DNA from: Ceratothoa steindachneri
Taxonomy: Eukaryota > Arthropoda > Malacostraca > Isopoda > Cymothoidae
Assembly: GCA_963969495.1 (NCBI GenBank)
Contig: OZ018329.1
Coordinates: 72,691,452 to 72,755,451 of the forward strand
Reading direction: 5' to 3'
Length of the DNA: 64,000 nucleotides
The notes under the pieces are model-generated. The model searched no databases. It saw only the letters and a list, made by a program, of their open reading frames with translations, and was not told the origin of the DNA. Position 1 is the stretch's first letter, and each line of letters begins with the position of its first letter. This document shows positions 45,290-56,551 of this stretch, piece by piece. A program made the translations under genes and the position numbers.

Positions 45290-46605
45290 TAAAAGATCTC
45301 AAAGAATCCTACTTCGCCGTAAAGATAAAACTGACTACAGGAGACCTAGTAGTAACTGGGGCATATCAATCCCCGAGGCACATGTACCTTCCTATCCTCA
45401 ACTCTATTAAGCTCTTTCATCGAGCAGCATGAACCGTCATGGTCAGAGGTATCAACGCCACGTGCAGGGAAGCAGGCTAATACAGCTCACACAAACAGAA
45501 CAGGAAGAACACAACAACTACTAATGCAAAGAAATCTGGTCCACAGAGAAGGACAAAACTTCCCAACATTTCTTACTGTTCGAGTATCCACTACCTCCGA
45601 TATCATTCAGACAAACGCCACTATCAACTTTAACCTCCACATAGAACCAGGACTCGCAACAGCATCCGACTACCTAAGCATGGTCACTCTCATATCCACA
45701 ACCCTCATCTAAATCTAGATCCCACAGAGAAAGCAATTAGCAAAACGGATTGATGCAAGTATAAAAAAAAACACCTTAACAGGATAGAAATCGGGTCACT
45801 AAATAACCAAGCAAAATTAAATAAAAGAATACTTATAACAAATAACCGCAAAAATAAGAGAAGCCGACAAACTGTACCATCCAAAAATAGAATATAAAAG
45901 TTTACCTCCTCCACGATAGGACAAAGAGATCAAAGAGAAATTGAAACAATTCCAGAAGCTAACGAGAGAAATTATAGAGTTAGGCAATATAATGGAAAGG
46001 TATCGCAGGATAAGAACTATCAGAAGGCAGTAATAGTGAAAAAAAGTAAAATCAGATCTATTCTGGAATAATATTATAAACAAAATATACATCGATAAAG
46101 ATCCAAGGAAATTCTGGCATTACTAAATAAGATTACGAGGATCACAACCAAAAGAACAAATAAAAATTAAATTTCAAGATAGGGAAGTGCGCCGGAACGA
46201 CAAACTTCTGGAACACTTCTAGATACTGAAAGAAATATATTTCCATTTCACCGTAGGAAAACATTGAGTATGATATGGAACAGGAAGAAGAGATCATGTG
46301 AACACTCCAAGAACAACAGGAAAACATTGCACCCTACTTTCATGTCGACGAGGCAGTGCGCAACCCAATAAGAGAAGAAATGCCCTTCACAAAGGAGTAG
46401 TACTTGGCAGCGGTCAAGTATTTCAAGCAGAATGCACCAGGTACGAGCAGCATAAGCAAGGTACACCTGACTAATGCACCGAACAATGTGCCCAACTCAA
46501 TAATGAAAATCTTTAATGCCAGTCTAAACATTGGTATTTTCCCCAAGCATTCAAGAAGGCTAAGTTGATCTTCCTACCGAAACTGGGTACTTCCCCAGTC
46601 ACTGA
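45290..46605 (+). mobile_element. Jockey-like LINE, endonuclease to start of RT
   Basis: Plus strand: VVTGAYQSPRHMYLPILN (about 45,350), the frame 45,524-45,712 with LVHREGQNFPTFLTVR, TTSDIIQTNATI and ATASDYLSM (where SDH is usual), forming the C-terminal half of an APE endonuclease. Later come FHVDEAVRNPIREEMPFTKE (about 46,335), YFKQNAPGTSSISKVHL (about 46,420) and FNASLNIGIFP then KAKLIFLPKLGT (about 46,515-46,590), the first RT motifs (K-x-x-A-P-G-x-D, I-x-x-P-K). It ends there; palm and tail are missing. Several frame changes. Confidence 0.65.
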
Positions 46606-46609
46606 ATTA

Positions 46610-47120
46610 TGTATTTTACTTTGAGAAAAAGTTATAATTCAATGAGAAATATTAAGTAATCAATGATATTTTTTTACGGCTTTATAAACAAAAACAAATG
46701 GGTTTATTTTAGTCTGGTTTATTTAAATTTTCATCCCTATAAATTTCTTTCCCGATTTCCATTGTTCCCAAAAGGTTGTGCGTCGAACTTAGCCATATTG
46801 AATTGAGTAAGTGATCCCATTTCCCTTATTTCATTGTTAATTTATTTTAGCTGGCCAAGAAAACTTCCCTGAAGGACCCCTAACTTTAGGTTAACAATTA
46901 TATCATATTATGTGTCTCATCACACATATTCCTTTGAATAAAAAAATGATTTATGCTCTCGTTTTCACAGAAAATAAGAGCTCATTTTTCTAGTGCGGAA
47001 TTGTCTCATCCTTTTTAAATTTATCATAATTATTAATGGATATACGCTAATAAATGGTTCCGCGACGCTTTTAATAAATTAATTAATCATAATTCGAAGA
47101 ATTTTAAGTTCATCTTGTCA
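46610..47120. other. No recognisable feature
   Basis: AT-rich, short frames only. Confidence 0.4.
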
Positions 47121-47139
47121 GTTTACATTAATTTCAGCT

Positions 47140-47340
47140 ATGGTGATTGTTTATAATCCTCTTTTGCTTCCTTTAGTGTATTTTGCCACTTTGAATGAAA
47201 TATTCACGAATGAAAGGATCAATAATTTAATAGTGGGTGGTGATTTTAACGTATATCCCAGCAAGGGAAGATTCTGGTATGGACTTAGGGAATTGATGGA
47301 TGAATTATCGCTTTACGTTTCTAATACGATTCTACCGATA
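47140..47340 (+). pseudogene. LINE endonuclease fragment
   Basis: Frame ERINNLIVGGDFNVYPSKGR followed by RFWYGLRELMDELSLYVSNT. GGDFN is the metal-binding and catalytic motif of APE-type LINE endonucleases, with the expected spacing to the L-x-x-x-L-S-L-x-x-S-N block. The fragment is cut off by the tRNA-like sequence at 47,341. Confidence 0.6.
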
Positions 47341-47412
47341 GCTCTTGCTAGTCGAGTTGATGCGGTGTTGGTCTCCCAACGTCGTGGTACCGGGTTCGAT
47401 CCCAGCAAGAGC
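47341..47412 (+). other. tRNA-like sequence, probably a SINE head
   Basis: 72 nt with perfectly pairing ends (GCTCTTGC at 47,341-47,348; GCAAGAGC at 47,405-47,412), an A-box match (TAGTCGAGTTG) and a B-box match (GGTTCGATCC). The anticodon and T arms fold only with 6-nt loops and one mismatch (anticodon arm TGTTG/CAACG), so I do not assign an amino acid. It replaces the end of a LINE endonuclease relic, as a retroposed SINE or tRNA pseudogene would. Confidence 0.45.
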
Positions 47413-48095
47413 GGATACAAACTTCATCGCACGTAGAGATTTGGCTATGAATAGTGGACGCGCTATGCTCAATCCAGTACAGGGGTAGATCTTACACTTC
47501 TCATCACACACAGAGCCAATTACAACACTGTTTTCTTTCCTCTCCAGTCTTCGCAGCACAACAGACACACTCTCTGTTTGAAGGAATCCTGCCGATGGCT
47601 ATCTGTATCCACATACCTCTGACGCGGAACAGATCCCACTGCCCCGGTGTGATGAAGGTTCGACCTGAACGGTGTTTAGTGTCAAAACATATTACTTTCT
47701 GGTGCCCTTGGGCTTATCAGCGATTGTCATACTGACCTTTATGTCTATTTCATTATCAGGTCGGGGGTCCTCCTGGATAAAGGCAGGTTGGCGAACCACT
47801 ACCACTAGTAATATTACCGATGATCAGCTCGCAATTGACATGATAATGTTACCGTTTCACGTCCTATTCTTTTTTATTCCATCTTTGTCAGCTACGAATA
47901 TTCATTGTACAACCACTTTCCTGTACTATTCTCATTGTTTTTTAGAATTCCTGATTTTGAACTGGCAAAACCTCTTTGAGGATGATAAGCTAAAGATATT
48001 CTAATAATATTTTAGTATTATTGTTAATTATAACAATGAAGTCTTTCATCGTAACTCTCATAAATGTAGGAATATAACTCCTACACTGCCTTTGA
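47413..48095. other. Unassigned sequence
   Basis: Open frames of up to 110 codons (47,672-48,004) carry no recognisable domain; part may be the body of a SINE whose head is at 47,341. Confidence 0.35.
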
Positions 48096-48109
48096 AGGAT
48101 GCTAATTTT

Positions 48110-48785
48110 TTTTATCTTTACTTGTATCTTATGAGAAGTCTCGATTTCTTCATAAGAGATCCCCAAAAGGTGCGTGAAACTGCAACCCACACGCTTGTAT
48201 CTTCTGAGAAGTCTCGATTTCTTCATAAGAGATCTCCAAAGGTTGTGCGAAGCTGCAACCCACACGCTTGTATCTTCTGAGAAGTCTCGATTTCTTCATA
48301 AGAGATCTCCAAAGGTTGTGCGAAGCTGCAACCCGCACGCTTGTATCTTCTGAGAAGTCTCAATTTCTTCATAAGAGATCTCCAAAGGTTGTGCGAAGCT
48401 GCAACCCACACGCTTGTATCTTCTGAGAAGTCTCGATTTCTTCATAAGAGATCTCCAAAGGTTGTGCGAAGCTGCAACCCACACGGTTGTATCTTCTGAG
48501 AAGTCTCTATTTCTTCATAAGAGATCCCCACAGGTTGTGCGAAACTGCAATGGTCTTTGCAAAGATATACATACAACGGCCTGCGAGACTTTCCTATTTT
48601 GGAGACTGTCCGGCAAACCGAGGTATGGAACACTATGATAATATGAAGGAAAGCAAAAATAAATTTAAAGCTAAACTTAATTATTGTAGAGATCAAGAAC
48701 AAGAAATTCGCACACATAAATTTAAAGTTAAAATCGATTATTATAGAGATCAAGAACAAGAAATTCGCCAAATTGAATTTAAAGG
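48110..48785. repeat. Two-part satellite cassette, second copy (73-bp and 57-bp arrays)
   Basis: About six units of 73 bp (48,122-48,548; core CTTGTATCTTCTGAGAAGTC), the same linker of about 110 bp (48,549-48,655), then two units of the 57-bp repeat (48,656-48,775). Spacing of 73 bp is exact between units at 48,150, 48,223, 48,296 and so on. Flanks differ from those at 39.2 kb. The staggered 62-codon minus-strand frames are the same unit read in successive phases, not genes. Confidence 0.92.
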
Positions 48786-48789
48786 TACC

Positions 48790-49480
48790 ACATTATGTTA
48801 TCTTGACGAGGTTTTTATTTCTAATTTTAAATCGATTTTAACAAATATAATTAGCATCAAAAACTGGCATGTTTTGATAAAATATATGATAAGTACTGTC
48901 GTAACTTTACAAAAAATAAAAAATAAATTATCTATTTACAGGTTATTATTAAGGGCCGGCTCATTATTAAGGGCCAGAGGGGCCGAGCCCCACCAAATTA
49001 AAAATATCAGACTTTGTCAAGGAACACATACTATGTAGTAACATCATATATAATTTCATAAAAGTATTGTAATTACCGAGCTTAGAACACTTTAGATTCT
49101 CTTTAACATCTGTTTGTGCTCACAATGAGTTGGCCCTTAGACCGCTAACAAAATTCAATGGAATCAGGACATTAACGAACCACCCTTATTTGGTACGTTT
49201 TCTTTCACGCCAATCTGTCAAATTTGGGGCCGAGTAATGGAGGCTCTATAAGAGCAAGTTGCCCCCTAGCATATTTCTGTCGTTGGAGTTTTATTTTAAC
49301 CTCTGCATACAAGAATCATGGCCAATGAATGGATTATTTTATTTTTCCAAGTGGTGATAATTAAATTTAAGAAACTATTTTACAAATTTTCAAACAGTGG
49401 AAAATAAGTTTCTATCCTCTTTTCGAATTGTTAGTTTCACGGTCAGTGATACAAAAACTATCTTTATTCTATTTATATTG
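48790..49480. other. No recognisable gene
   Basis: AT-rich. A short direct duplication of about 17 bp (TTATTAAGGGCCGGCTC / TTATTAAGGGCCAGAGG) lies near 48,944-48,980. Nothing else. Confidence 0.4.
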
Positions 49481-49636
49481 CCTTTTATTTAAAGGGGAAT
49501 GTTTGTAGACCAATACTAGCTGTAAAGACTCAAAACATTTATCAGAAAGAATTCAGAAGCAGGAAAGTAGCACAACTCACATAAATAATGCTCTTCAATT
49601 AAATCTGCTGAGAAAACAAACGTTCATCTGCAATTC

Positions 49637-49641
49637 ATGCT
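49637..49641. other. 5-bp target-site duplication, left
   Basis: ATGCT immediately before the 5' LTR; identical to 55,521-55,525. Confidence 0.9.
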
Positions 49642-51112
49642 TGTGATAGAACGAGTTGAAGCTGCGTTAATTTCAACTTCTATCCCATATTATTTAAAAC
49701 CACGATGCTGCCCACGTGCATCTTCGATTCGAAGCTTGGAGCCTTATCGCAGCTACCGGATGTAAATGTTTAAACAAGGAGGTTATCGTCCCCCCGTTCG
49801 CCCCCATACGCCGACCTCGCCAGATTGAGTTCGGCTTATGGGCAGATAAGGCATTGTTTTCCGGCTCGGCTGTGCGTTTCCTCGAAGCTCCCACCCCATT
49901 GTCCCCCACGCCAAGGAGATGTCCTGGCTATTTATATGGAAACTTTACCACTAAGATCAGATTGGAGATCCAGATTTTCGTCGCGAAACATCACCACGAC
50001 CCTCTCTCCCTTTGTGCGCCAAGGGACCTCGACCTCGAGATTCACCATCACTTGTCCAGAAGGGGGACAATATCCCTTGAGTGCCAAAGTTCGAGCCTTT
50101 GCGACGCCGAGTCCAAAAGGCTTCCCCCTTGTTGTTCAGAGGAGAACAGCATTAGAACAGCCATTGTTCGCTCGAGTCCCGTTGACAAGAAACGGTTCTC
50201 ACCCTTCCCCCTTGTTGTTCAGAGGAGAACAGCACTAGAACAGCCATTGTTCTTTTGAGGCCTTCGCCAAGAAACGGTTCTCACCCTTCCCCCTTGTTGT
50301 TCAGAGGAGAACAGCATTAGAACAGCCATTGTTCTTCGAGCCCCGTTGACAAGAAACGGTTCTCACCCTTCCCCCTTGTTGTTCAGAGGAGAACAGCATT
50401 AGAACAGCCATTGTTCTTGAGCCCGTAGACAAGAGACGGTTCTCATCCTTCCCCCTTGTTGTTCAGAGGAGAACAACATTAGAACAGCCATTGTTCTTGA
50501 GCCCGTAGACAAGAGACGGTTCTCATCCCCCCCTTTGTTCAGAAGAGAACAACCTAGAACAGCCATTGTTCTTCAAGCTGTTCGTCGAGAAACGGTTCTC
50601 CTTCCCAAGACGCCACGTCAGGATCCTTTTATCCCCCCCCCCCCCTTCGGCTGGAACTCGCCAGCGGACCGAAACTCCTTCGCGCCACCTTCCACTGCAC
50701 CACTAGTGTAATAAAAGTTACGTAAGCCAAACGTCACATTTGAGTACTTAACCCTTTTGTCAATTCTATCCTGTGCTTCAAATGGTTTATCGAACCATCC
50801 CATCTCTTTAACTCTATATTTGTTTTACCTTTTTAAATCCTTTAAATCCTCGGATTAGCCGAGCCCCCACGACCCTTTCAATTCTCTGTTTATGTCAATA
50901 TTTTCCGTCTTGTGTTTGTTGATAGTTATTATTAATAAAACTCTATTTTATTAATGATAGCAATATTATTATCCTTGAGCTCAGTTCCACTTCTTAAGCA
51001 TATCGAAGATACATAATATCTGCCGCCAGACATTAACGCACTCTAAAGATAATTAAGGAAGTTCCCTCAACGAATAGTGATATATGGTATCGTCGGGAGT
51101 CATTCTACGACA
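49642..51112 (+). repeat. 5' LTR
   Basis: 1,471 bp. It contains about six tandem units of 75-87 bp (50,124-50,600; core GTTCAGAGGAGAACAGCATT), a C13-type homopolymer at 50,634-50,646, and an AATAAA signal at about 50,933. The 180- and 137-codon frames in it are mirrored in the 3' LTR and are not genes. Confidence 0.95.
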
Positions 51113-51141
51113 TATATATATATATATATACTATTTAAATT

Positions 51142-51155
51142 TGGTATCAGGTGTG
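51142..51155 (+). promoter_or_regulatory. Possible primer-binding site
   Basis: TGGTATCAGGTGTG begins with TGG, as a tRNA 3' CCA requires. It lies 29 bp from the LTR, farther than normal, with a TA tract (51,113-51,130) in between that may have expanded. Weak. Confidence 0.3.
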
Positions 51156-51483
51156 TAAGGTTTAACGCTATATCTTTGCAAACACTGGTCTCAGACGAGT
51201 AAAGCATAGTGTTATTCGTTATAATAATAGAATATAGTAGTTCCCTTTTGTTTTAACGATTGCTATCCCCCTTTTTTTTAAACTTAAGAAGCTGGAGTAG
51301 CTCAGGGAACTGTTATAATAATTTGTTTGTGTTTTTTTTGTGATTTTAGTCAGTGGTTATTTAGAGTAAGAAACCAAGTACGAATTGGTCAGTGCCCATA
51401 TTTAGGTAGGCTAATTCTATAGAGGCATAATTCTTATTGCAAGGAATTTTACTTAGTTGACTAGTGCGACCCCAAGTGCAAAG

Positions 51484-53556
51484 ATGACTCAGTTTGAAAT
51501 CTTTAAAACGCAAGGAGAATCCTTGGGACTTTCCGGAAAAGAACTAATTAAGTACATAAGAGAGGAATGAATAAGACAAGTGGAGCTTCACCATCAGATT
51601 GAATTAGCTCGGATTGAAGCAGAATTTCAAAGAAAAAAGGAAGAAAGAGAAATGGAACGAGAAAGAGAAATACAACGAGAGGAACGAGAAAGAGAAATAC
51701 AACGAGAAGAACGAGAAAGAAAAATACAACGAGAAGAACGAGAAAGAGAAATCCAACGAGAAGAAAGAAGGAAGGATTCGCGCCCCTTCCCAGGAAAGCT
51801 GACAAAGTTTCCGAGCCCCGTAAAACCCCAAAACTTCTTTCCCCAAAACCAACAACGGGACTCCAAACCTCCCGTTAAGATTTCTCCTCCATCTCTCTTC
51901 CCGAAGCGACCAATAATATGCCTCACCTGTGGTGTAGAAAACCACATGAGCTGGAATTGCCCCCAAAATTCTAGGCTTAAAAGCAGACCAGCCCACCAAG
52001 TTCACAAGATTAATACAACCCCGGCTCCCCCGGTGGTACAGACCCAAGCAAAAACTTCTCCCCCTCCGTCAGGCCACCAGGTAAATTTTGTTTTTGATAA
52101 AAGTTCATCGGGAACTTTGAAATATGAGGAGGGCAGCGTGGACAGCTGCCGAGTATCGACTCTCGTCAGGGACACAGGATGTAAGTGTTTCATCGTGTCC
52201 GACAAACTCCTCCCAGTGGCCTCTAACCACGAAAAATTTGCGGTGGTACATGACCACCTTGGGCGGGCGAACCGATTCCCCGTTGGTAGATGTTACCTGC
52301 AGTGTCAATATTATGATGGCTGGGCTGAAGTCATTATAGCACCCATACAATTCTGTTCCGTACTTATAGGACAGAGCCCCCAAGTAAGTTTCGACCCTGT
52401 GTTTCAGGCCGCCCTTCCTCGAGGCCGAGATAAAAAAGAAGCCCAGGAGCCCGTCCCCATCAGAACCCCGATACCGTCCGATTTCTCGGAGACCCCTAAC
52501 CAGGACTTTAGGACGGCAAAAGAGGAGTGTGAATCACCAACACCCTTAGGTGATAAGGCCCAAGACAAGGACACGGAGACTGTCCGTGGACCCCAAGAAA
52601 AAAAGAACCCCCAACGCGCCCATGGAGATACCCTCGTAGAACTGGACGAAACATCGGCGCTTGGAGAAGATTACCCCGCGGAGTCCCTTAATGTAATCCA
52701 GACAGTGTGCATCCAACCTGATGCCGATTACCCTCCTCCTTCCCTACCAGGCGAGTCTTTGGAATCCTCTGACCTGGATAGTGACGCGCAGCTGACACCA
52801 CGTCAGAAGAGTCAGCTACAAGAACTAATTAAATGGAGTCACCATTTACCCGCCCTATTAGCTCTTTTCGAGCGACTGCGTGAAAATGGCCTCACCATTG
52901 GCCCCAGCAAATGCCATTTTGCCCACGAAACCATCAAATATTTCGGTTTCAAAATAGGACAAAGCAAGTTAGGTCCCCACGAGAACAAGATTAAGGCAAT
53001 CGCCGACATGCCACTCCCGATTACAAAGAAGCCATTAAGATCGTTCCTAGGATCAGCTTCTCCCTATCAGCGATTTGTTCCGAATTTCGCTGCAATTTCG
53101 CCCCCCCTATGCCCCCTTCAAAAAAAGAATTTCCCCGATCGTTTACGTTGGAATGATGTTGCTGTTTCCCATTTTAATCAGCTCAAGAGTAAGTTCATTT
53201 CTGCCCCCATTTTAAAGTTGCCCAACCCGGAAAAATCCTTTGGACTTAAGACCGACGTGAGCAACGAGGGCATTGGAGGTGTACTCCTTCAATACGAGGA
53301 TGACGGCACGAGTCATCCAGTTGCATATGCTAGTCGTCAATTATTACCACGCAAAAAGAGATATGCCACTATGGAAAAGGAAGTTCTATCAATTATCTGG
53401 GTCATAAACAAATTCAAGCTGTACTTGATAGGTAAAGAATTTCAAATAGGAACCGACCACCGTCCGTTAGCCTATATTAGGAATGTGAGACACTCAAACG
53501 GCCGCATCATGCGCTGGAGTTTACTCTTGCAAGAGTATCAGTTTAAAATAAATTAG
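51484..53556 (+). CDS. Gypsy gag-pol fusion frame lacking the RT core
   Basis: The ATG at 51,484 opens a frame (MTQFEIFKTQGESLG) with one in-frame TGA at 51,568-51,570, then 658 open codons to TAG at 53,554. Order after the TGA: a charged coiled-coil-like stretch of 9-residue REREIQREE repeats (residues 25-65), a CCHC zinc knuckle (CLTCGVENHMSWNC, 114-127), aspartic protease (VRDTGCKCFIV, 195-205), an acidic linker, then after QELIKW a jump to HHLPALLALFERLRENGLTI (RT thumb/connection), FLGSASPYQRFVPNF, and RNase H (LKTDVSNEGIGGVL; MEKEVLSIIW; GTDHRPLAYI). The normal RT palm with YVDD is missing in frame. VADALSRN, the RNase H end, lies just past the TAG. No integrase follows. Confidence 0.85.
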
Positions 53557-54037
53557 ATAAAAGGTTCCGATAACCAGGTCGCTGACGCACTTAGTAGGAA
53601 TGCGTTACCGAATAGCGTAGAGTAAGTGTATTCATAGGATTAGTATCTCCCTGTAGGTATATACCGTCTTGTACGACTTAAATTAAGATTCTCTTGTAAT
53701 ATAATTAATTAATGTATATGTCTGACTTTTGTAACGCTCAATGTCTAATTTTTTTTGTATGTATATATATTTTTACCCATAAATTTACGTATGAATTATT
53801 GTGTCCCGTATGTACTAATTTTATATCATTTCATTGTTCCATGCCCTTTTTTTTCTTTGATTAAGTTGTATTTAAGGTTATTTTCCCCTGTAATCTAAAG
53901 ATCAAAATAATCATATGTATTGAGGTAATACTAGTTAGGTGCAGGAAGGTACGGTTGGTACAAGAAAACGAGTTCCCTACAACAGAGCTCTATCGTTGTC
54001 CCTTCTCTCTTTTTTTTTCGAAGTGACAACTTCCCCT
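53557..54037. other. Gypsy 3' internal region without integrase
   Basis: The RNase H tail (SDNQVADALSRN) continues briefly to about 53,624, then AT-rich sequence with no HHCC or DDE integrase motif. Confidence 0.7.
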
Positions 54038-54049
54038 GGAATGGAGGGG
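54038..54049 (+). promoter_or_regulatory. Polypurine tract
   Basis: GGAATGGAGGGG immediately precedes the 3' LTR; it would prime plus-strand DNA synthesis. Confidence 0.7.
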
Positions 54050-55520
54050 TGTGATAGAACGAGTTGAAGCTGCGTTAATTTCAACTTCTATCCCATATTA
54101 TTTAAAACCACGATGCTGCCCACGTGCATCTTCGATTCGAAGCTTGGAGCCTTATCGCAGCTACCGGATGTAAATGTTTAAACAAGGAGGTTATCGTCCC
54201 CCCGTTCACCCCCATACGCCGACCTCGCCAGATTGAGTTCGGCTTATGGGCAGATAAGGCGTTGTTTTCCGGCTCGGCTGTGCGTTTCCTCGAAGCTCCC
54301 ACCCCATTGTCCCCCACGCCAAGGAGATGTCCTGGCTATTTATATGGAAACTTTACCACTAAGATCAGATTGGAGATCCAGATTTTCGTCGCGAAACATC
54401 ACCACGACCCTCTCTCCCTTTGTGCGCCAAGGGACCTCGACCTCGAGATTCACCATCACTTGTCCAGAAGGGGGACAATATCCCTTGAGTGCCAAAGTTC
54501 GAGCCTTTGCGACGCCGAGTCCAAAAGGCTTCCCCCTTGTTGTTCAGAGGAGAACAGCATTAGAACAGCCATTGTTCGCTCGAGTCCCGTTGACAAGAAA
54601 CGGTTCTCACCCTTCCCCCTTGTTGTTCAGAGGAGAACAGCACTAGAACAGCCATTGTTCTTTTGAGGCCTTCGCCAAGAAACGGTTCTCACCCTTCCCC
54701 CTTGTTGTTCAGAGGAGAACAGCATTAGAACAGCCATTGTTCTTCGAGCCCCGTTGACAAGAAACGGTTCTCACCCTTCCCCCTTGTTGTTCAGAGGAGA
54801 ACAGCATTAGAACAGCCATTGTTCTTGAGCCCGTAGACAAGAGACGGTTCTCATCCTTCCCCCTTGTTGTTCAGAGGAGAACAACATTAGAACAGCCATT
54901 GTTCTTGAGCCCGTAGACAAGAGACGGTTCTCATCCCCCCCCCTTTGTTCAGAAGAGAACAACCTAGAACAGCCATTGTTCTTCAAGCCGTTCGTCGAGA
55001 AACGGTTCTCCTTCCCAAGACGCCACGTCAGGATCCTTTTATCCCCCCCCCCCTTCGGCTGGAACTCGCCAGCGGACCGAAACTCCTTCGCGCCACCTTC
55101 CACTGCACCACTAGTGTAATAAAAGTTACGTAAGCCAAACGTCACATTTGAGTACTTAACCCTTTTGTCAATTCTATCCTGTGCTTCAAATGGTTTATCG
55201 AACCATCCCATCTCTTTAACTCTATATTTGTTTTACCTTTTTAAATCCTTTAAATCCTCGGATTAGCCGAGCCCCCACGACCCTTTCAATTCTCTGTTTA
55301 TGTCAATATTTTCCGTCTTGTGTTTGTTGATAGTTATTATTAATAAAACTCTATTTTATTAATGATAGCAATATTATTATCCTTGAGCTCAGTTCCACTT
55401 CTTAAGCATATCGAAGATACATAATATCGGCCGCCAGACATTAACGCACTCTAAAGATAATTAAGGAAGTTCCCTCAACGAATAGTGATATATGGTATCG
55501 TCGGGAGTCATTCTACGACA
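54050..55520 (+). repeat. 3' LTR
   Basis: 1,471 bp, about 99.7 percent identical by eye to the 5' LTR, with the same internal tandem array (54,532-55,010). Confidence 0.95.
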
Positions 55521-55525
55521 ATGCT
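55521..55525. other. 5-bp target-site duplication, right
   Basis: ATGCT immediately after the 3' LTR. Confidence 0.9.
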
Positions 55526-56548
55526 GTTAGCGACTGTGGCATTCGAAAGCATAATGAATTGGTTGATAAAAATACACATGCTTTATCAAGAATTATTAAT
55601 TGCTTTCATTTTTGTAGTTCACACGAGTTGCTTCTACGAGGGCGCGATCTAAGTGAGCAATTTGTTAATAGGAGGGTATTTTTAGATATGATACATACAG
55701 CTACTATTGAGAATGAGTGTACTTAATGATCATCTCAAAAATAGTAAAGTTGCAAAGAATATACATCTAAAACGCTTCAAAATGATCTTTTACACTGCAT
55801 GTATGAGGTTTACATAGATGAAATATAAACGAAAATTTCTGAAACAAATTCTTTTCTCTATGTACAAGCAGACGAAACAATTAATGTATCAGGTTGTTCA
55901 CAGTATGTAATAATAATGAGTTTTCTAGAAGATTGTCAACCTGTACAAAAGTTTGTGTCTTTCGTTCAAATTGAATATAGAACAGAGAGTGGTGTGACTA
56001 ATGTGCTGGTTGAAGCTTTAAAAAATTATAATCTCACAAACAAACTTGTTGCGTAAGTTTACGGTCGTCATGAAAGTTTTCTCCGCACGCTCATTACATT
56101 CATTGTTAACCACATAAGTTGAATCTGGTAATAAAAAAGTATGTTGTTCAAATAAAAGTATTAATCTTTTTATTCAATTTTAAATAGCCTTGGTGTCTTC
56201 TTTGTAATGCCAGAATTCCTAATGTATCTCAAACACCTTGGAATTTTCAGTATCAGATTGTTGCTAGCGTTAAAGAGACAAAATGATGGCTGGCATGATA
56301 AAAGCATAGGCAAATTTACTGGGTTCAAAAGAGCACTTGAAGTTAAAGTGTTAAATTTTGGGTTGTCATTTTTTATGCCGACTTTTCATACAATGTTTCG
56401 AAAGCAAATAAATCTAATGGTGTTACTGCTTTACAAGCAATACAGGACTTTGAATCATCTATAAGTCAATTGCAAAATGACTTCGGTGAGCTCATCTCCA
56501 AATCAGATGAAGATTACAATCAAATCCAAACACAAGACGGTAAAAGAG

Positions 56549-56551
<3 letters not shown>

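Larger units (their letters stand above)
49642..55520 (+). mobile_element. Young Ty3/Gypsy LTR retrotransposon, internally deleted
   Basis: Two 1,471-bp LTRs (49,642-51,112 and 54,050-55,520) start TGTGATAGAACGAG and end TCTACGACA, flanked by the 5-bp duplication ATGCT. I could find only four substitutions between the LTRs (49,800/54,208; 49,853/54,261; 50,579/54,989; 51,021/55,429) plus two C-tract length changes that cancel. The internal region is only 2.9 kb and lacks most of gag, the RT catalytic core and integrase. It is inserted in the hAT relic. Confidence 0.95.
49490..56540 (+). pseudogene. hAT transposase relic (ZMYM1/DUF4371-like), split by Gypsy
   Basis: Before the Gypsy element (49,528-49,641) the frame reads DSKHLSERIQKQESSTTHIN, the end of the N-terminal zinc-finger region of this family. 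After it (55,526 on) come DCGIRKHNELVDKNTHALSR, SSHELLLRGRDLSEQFVNRR, then in shifted frames LQNDLLHCMYEVYIDEI, LYVQADETINVSGCSQYVII (DE-T catalytic region) and SFVQIEYRTESGVTNVLVEA. A C-terminal relic at 56,200-56,540 includes VTALQAIQDFESSISQLQND. Stops and frameshifts abound. hAT enzymes cut and paste with 8-bp duplications. The dimerisation domain is not seen because the CR1-like LINE (from 56,590) follows. Confidence 0.78.

Noticed and set aside
47341..47412. Functional tRNA gene
   Set aside because: Anticodon and T loops are one base short and one T-stem pair is broken; kept only as a tRNA-like sequence.
47672..48004. 110-codon plus-strand frame with a possible signal anchor
   Set aside because: No homology recognised, and composition follows the local AT content; no splice or start context support.
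48122..48548. CRISPR-like array of evenly spaced repeats
   Set aside because: Whole 73-bp units repeat head-to-tail with no unique spacers, and the genome is eukaryotic.
49716..50258. 180-codon and 137-codon frames in the LTR, repeated at 54,124-54,666
   Set aside because: They overlap in different frames, run into the internal tandem array, and are duplicates because the LTRs are duplicates; no known domain.
51604..52047. 147-codon minus-strand frame with Phe/Leu-rich repeats
   Set aside because: It is the shadow of the charged 9-residue repeats in the Gypsy frame on the plus strand.
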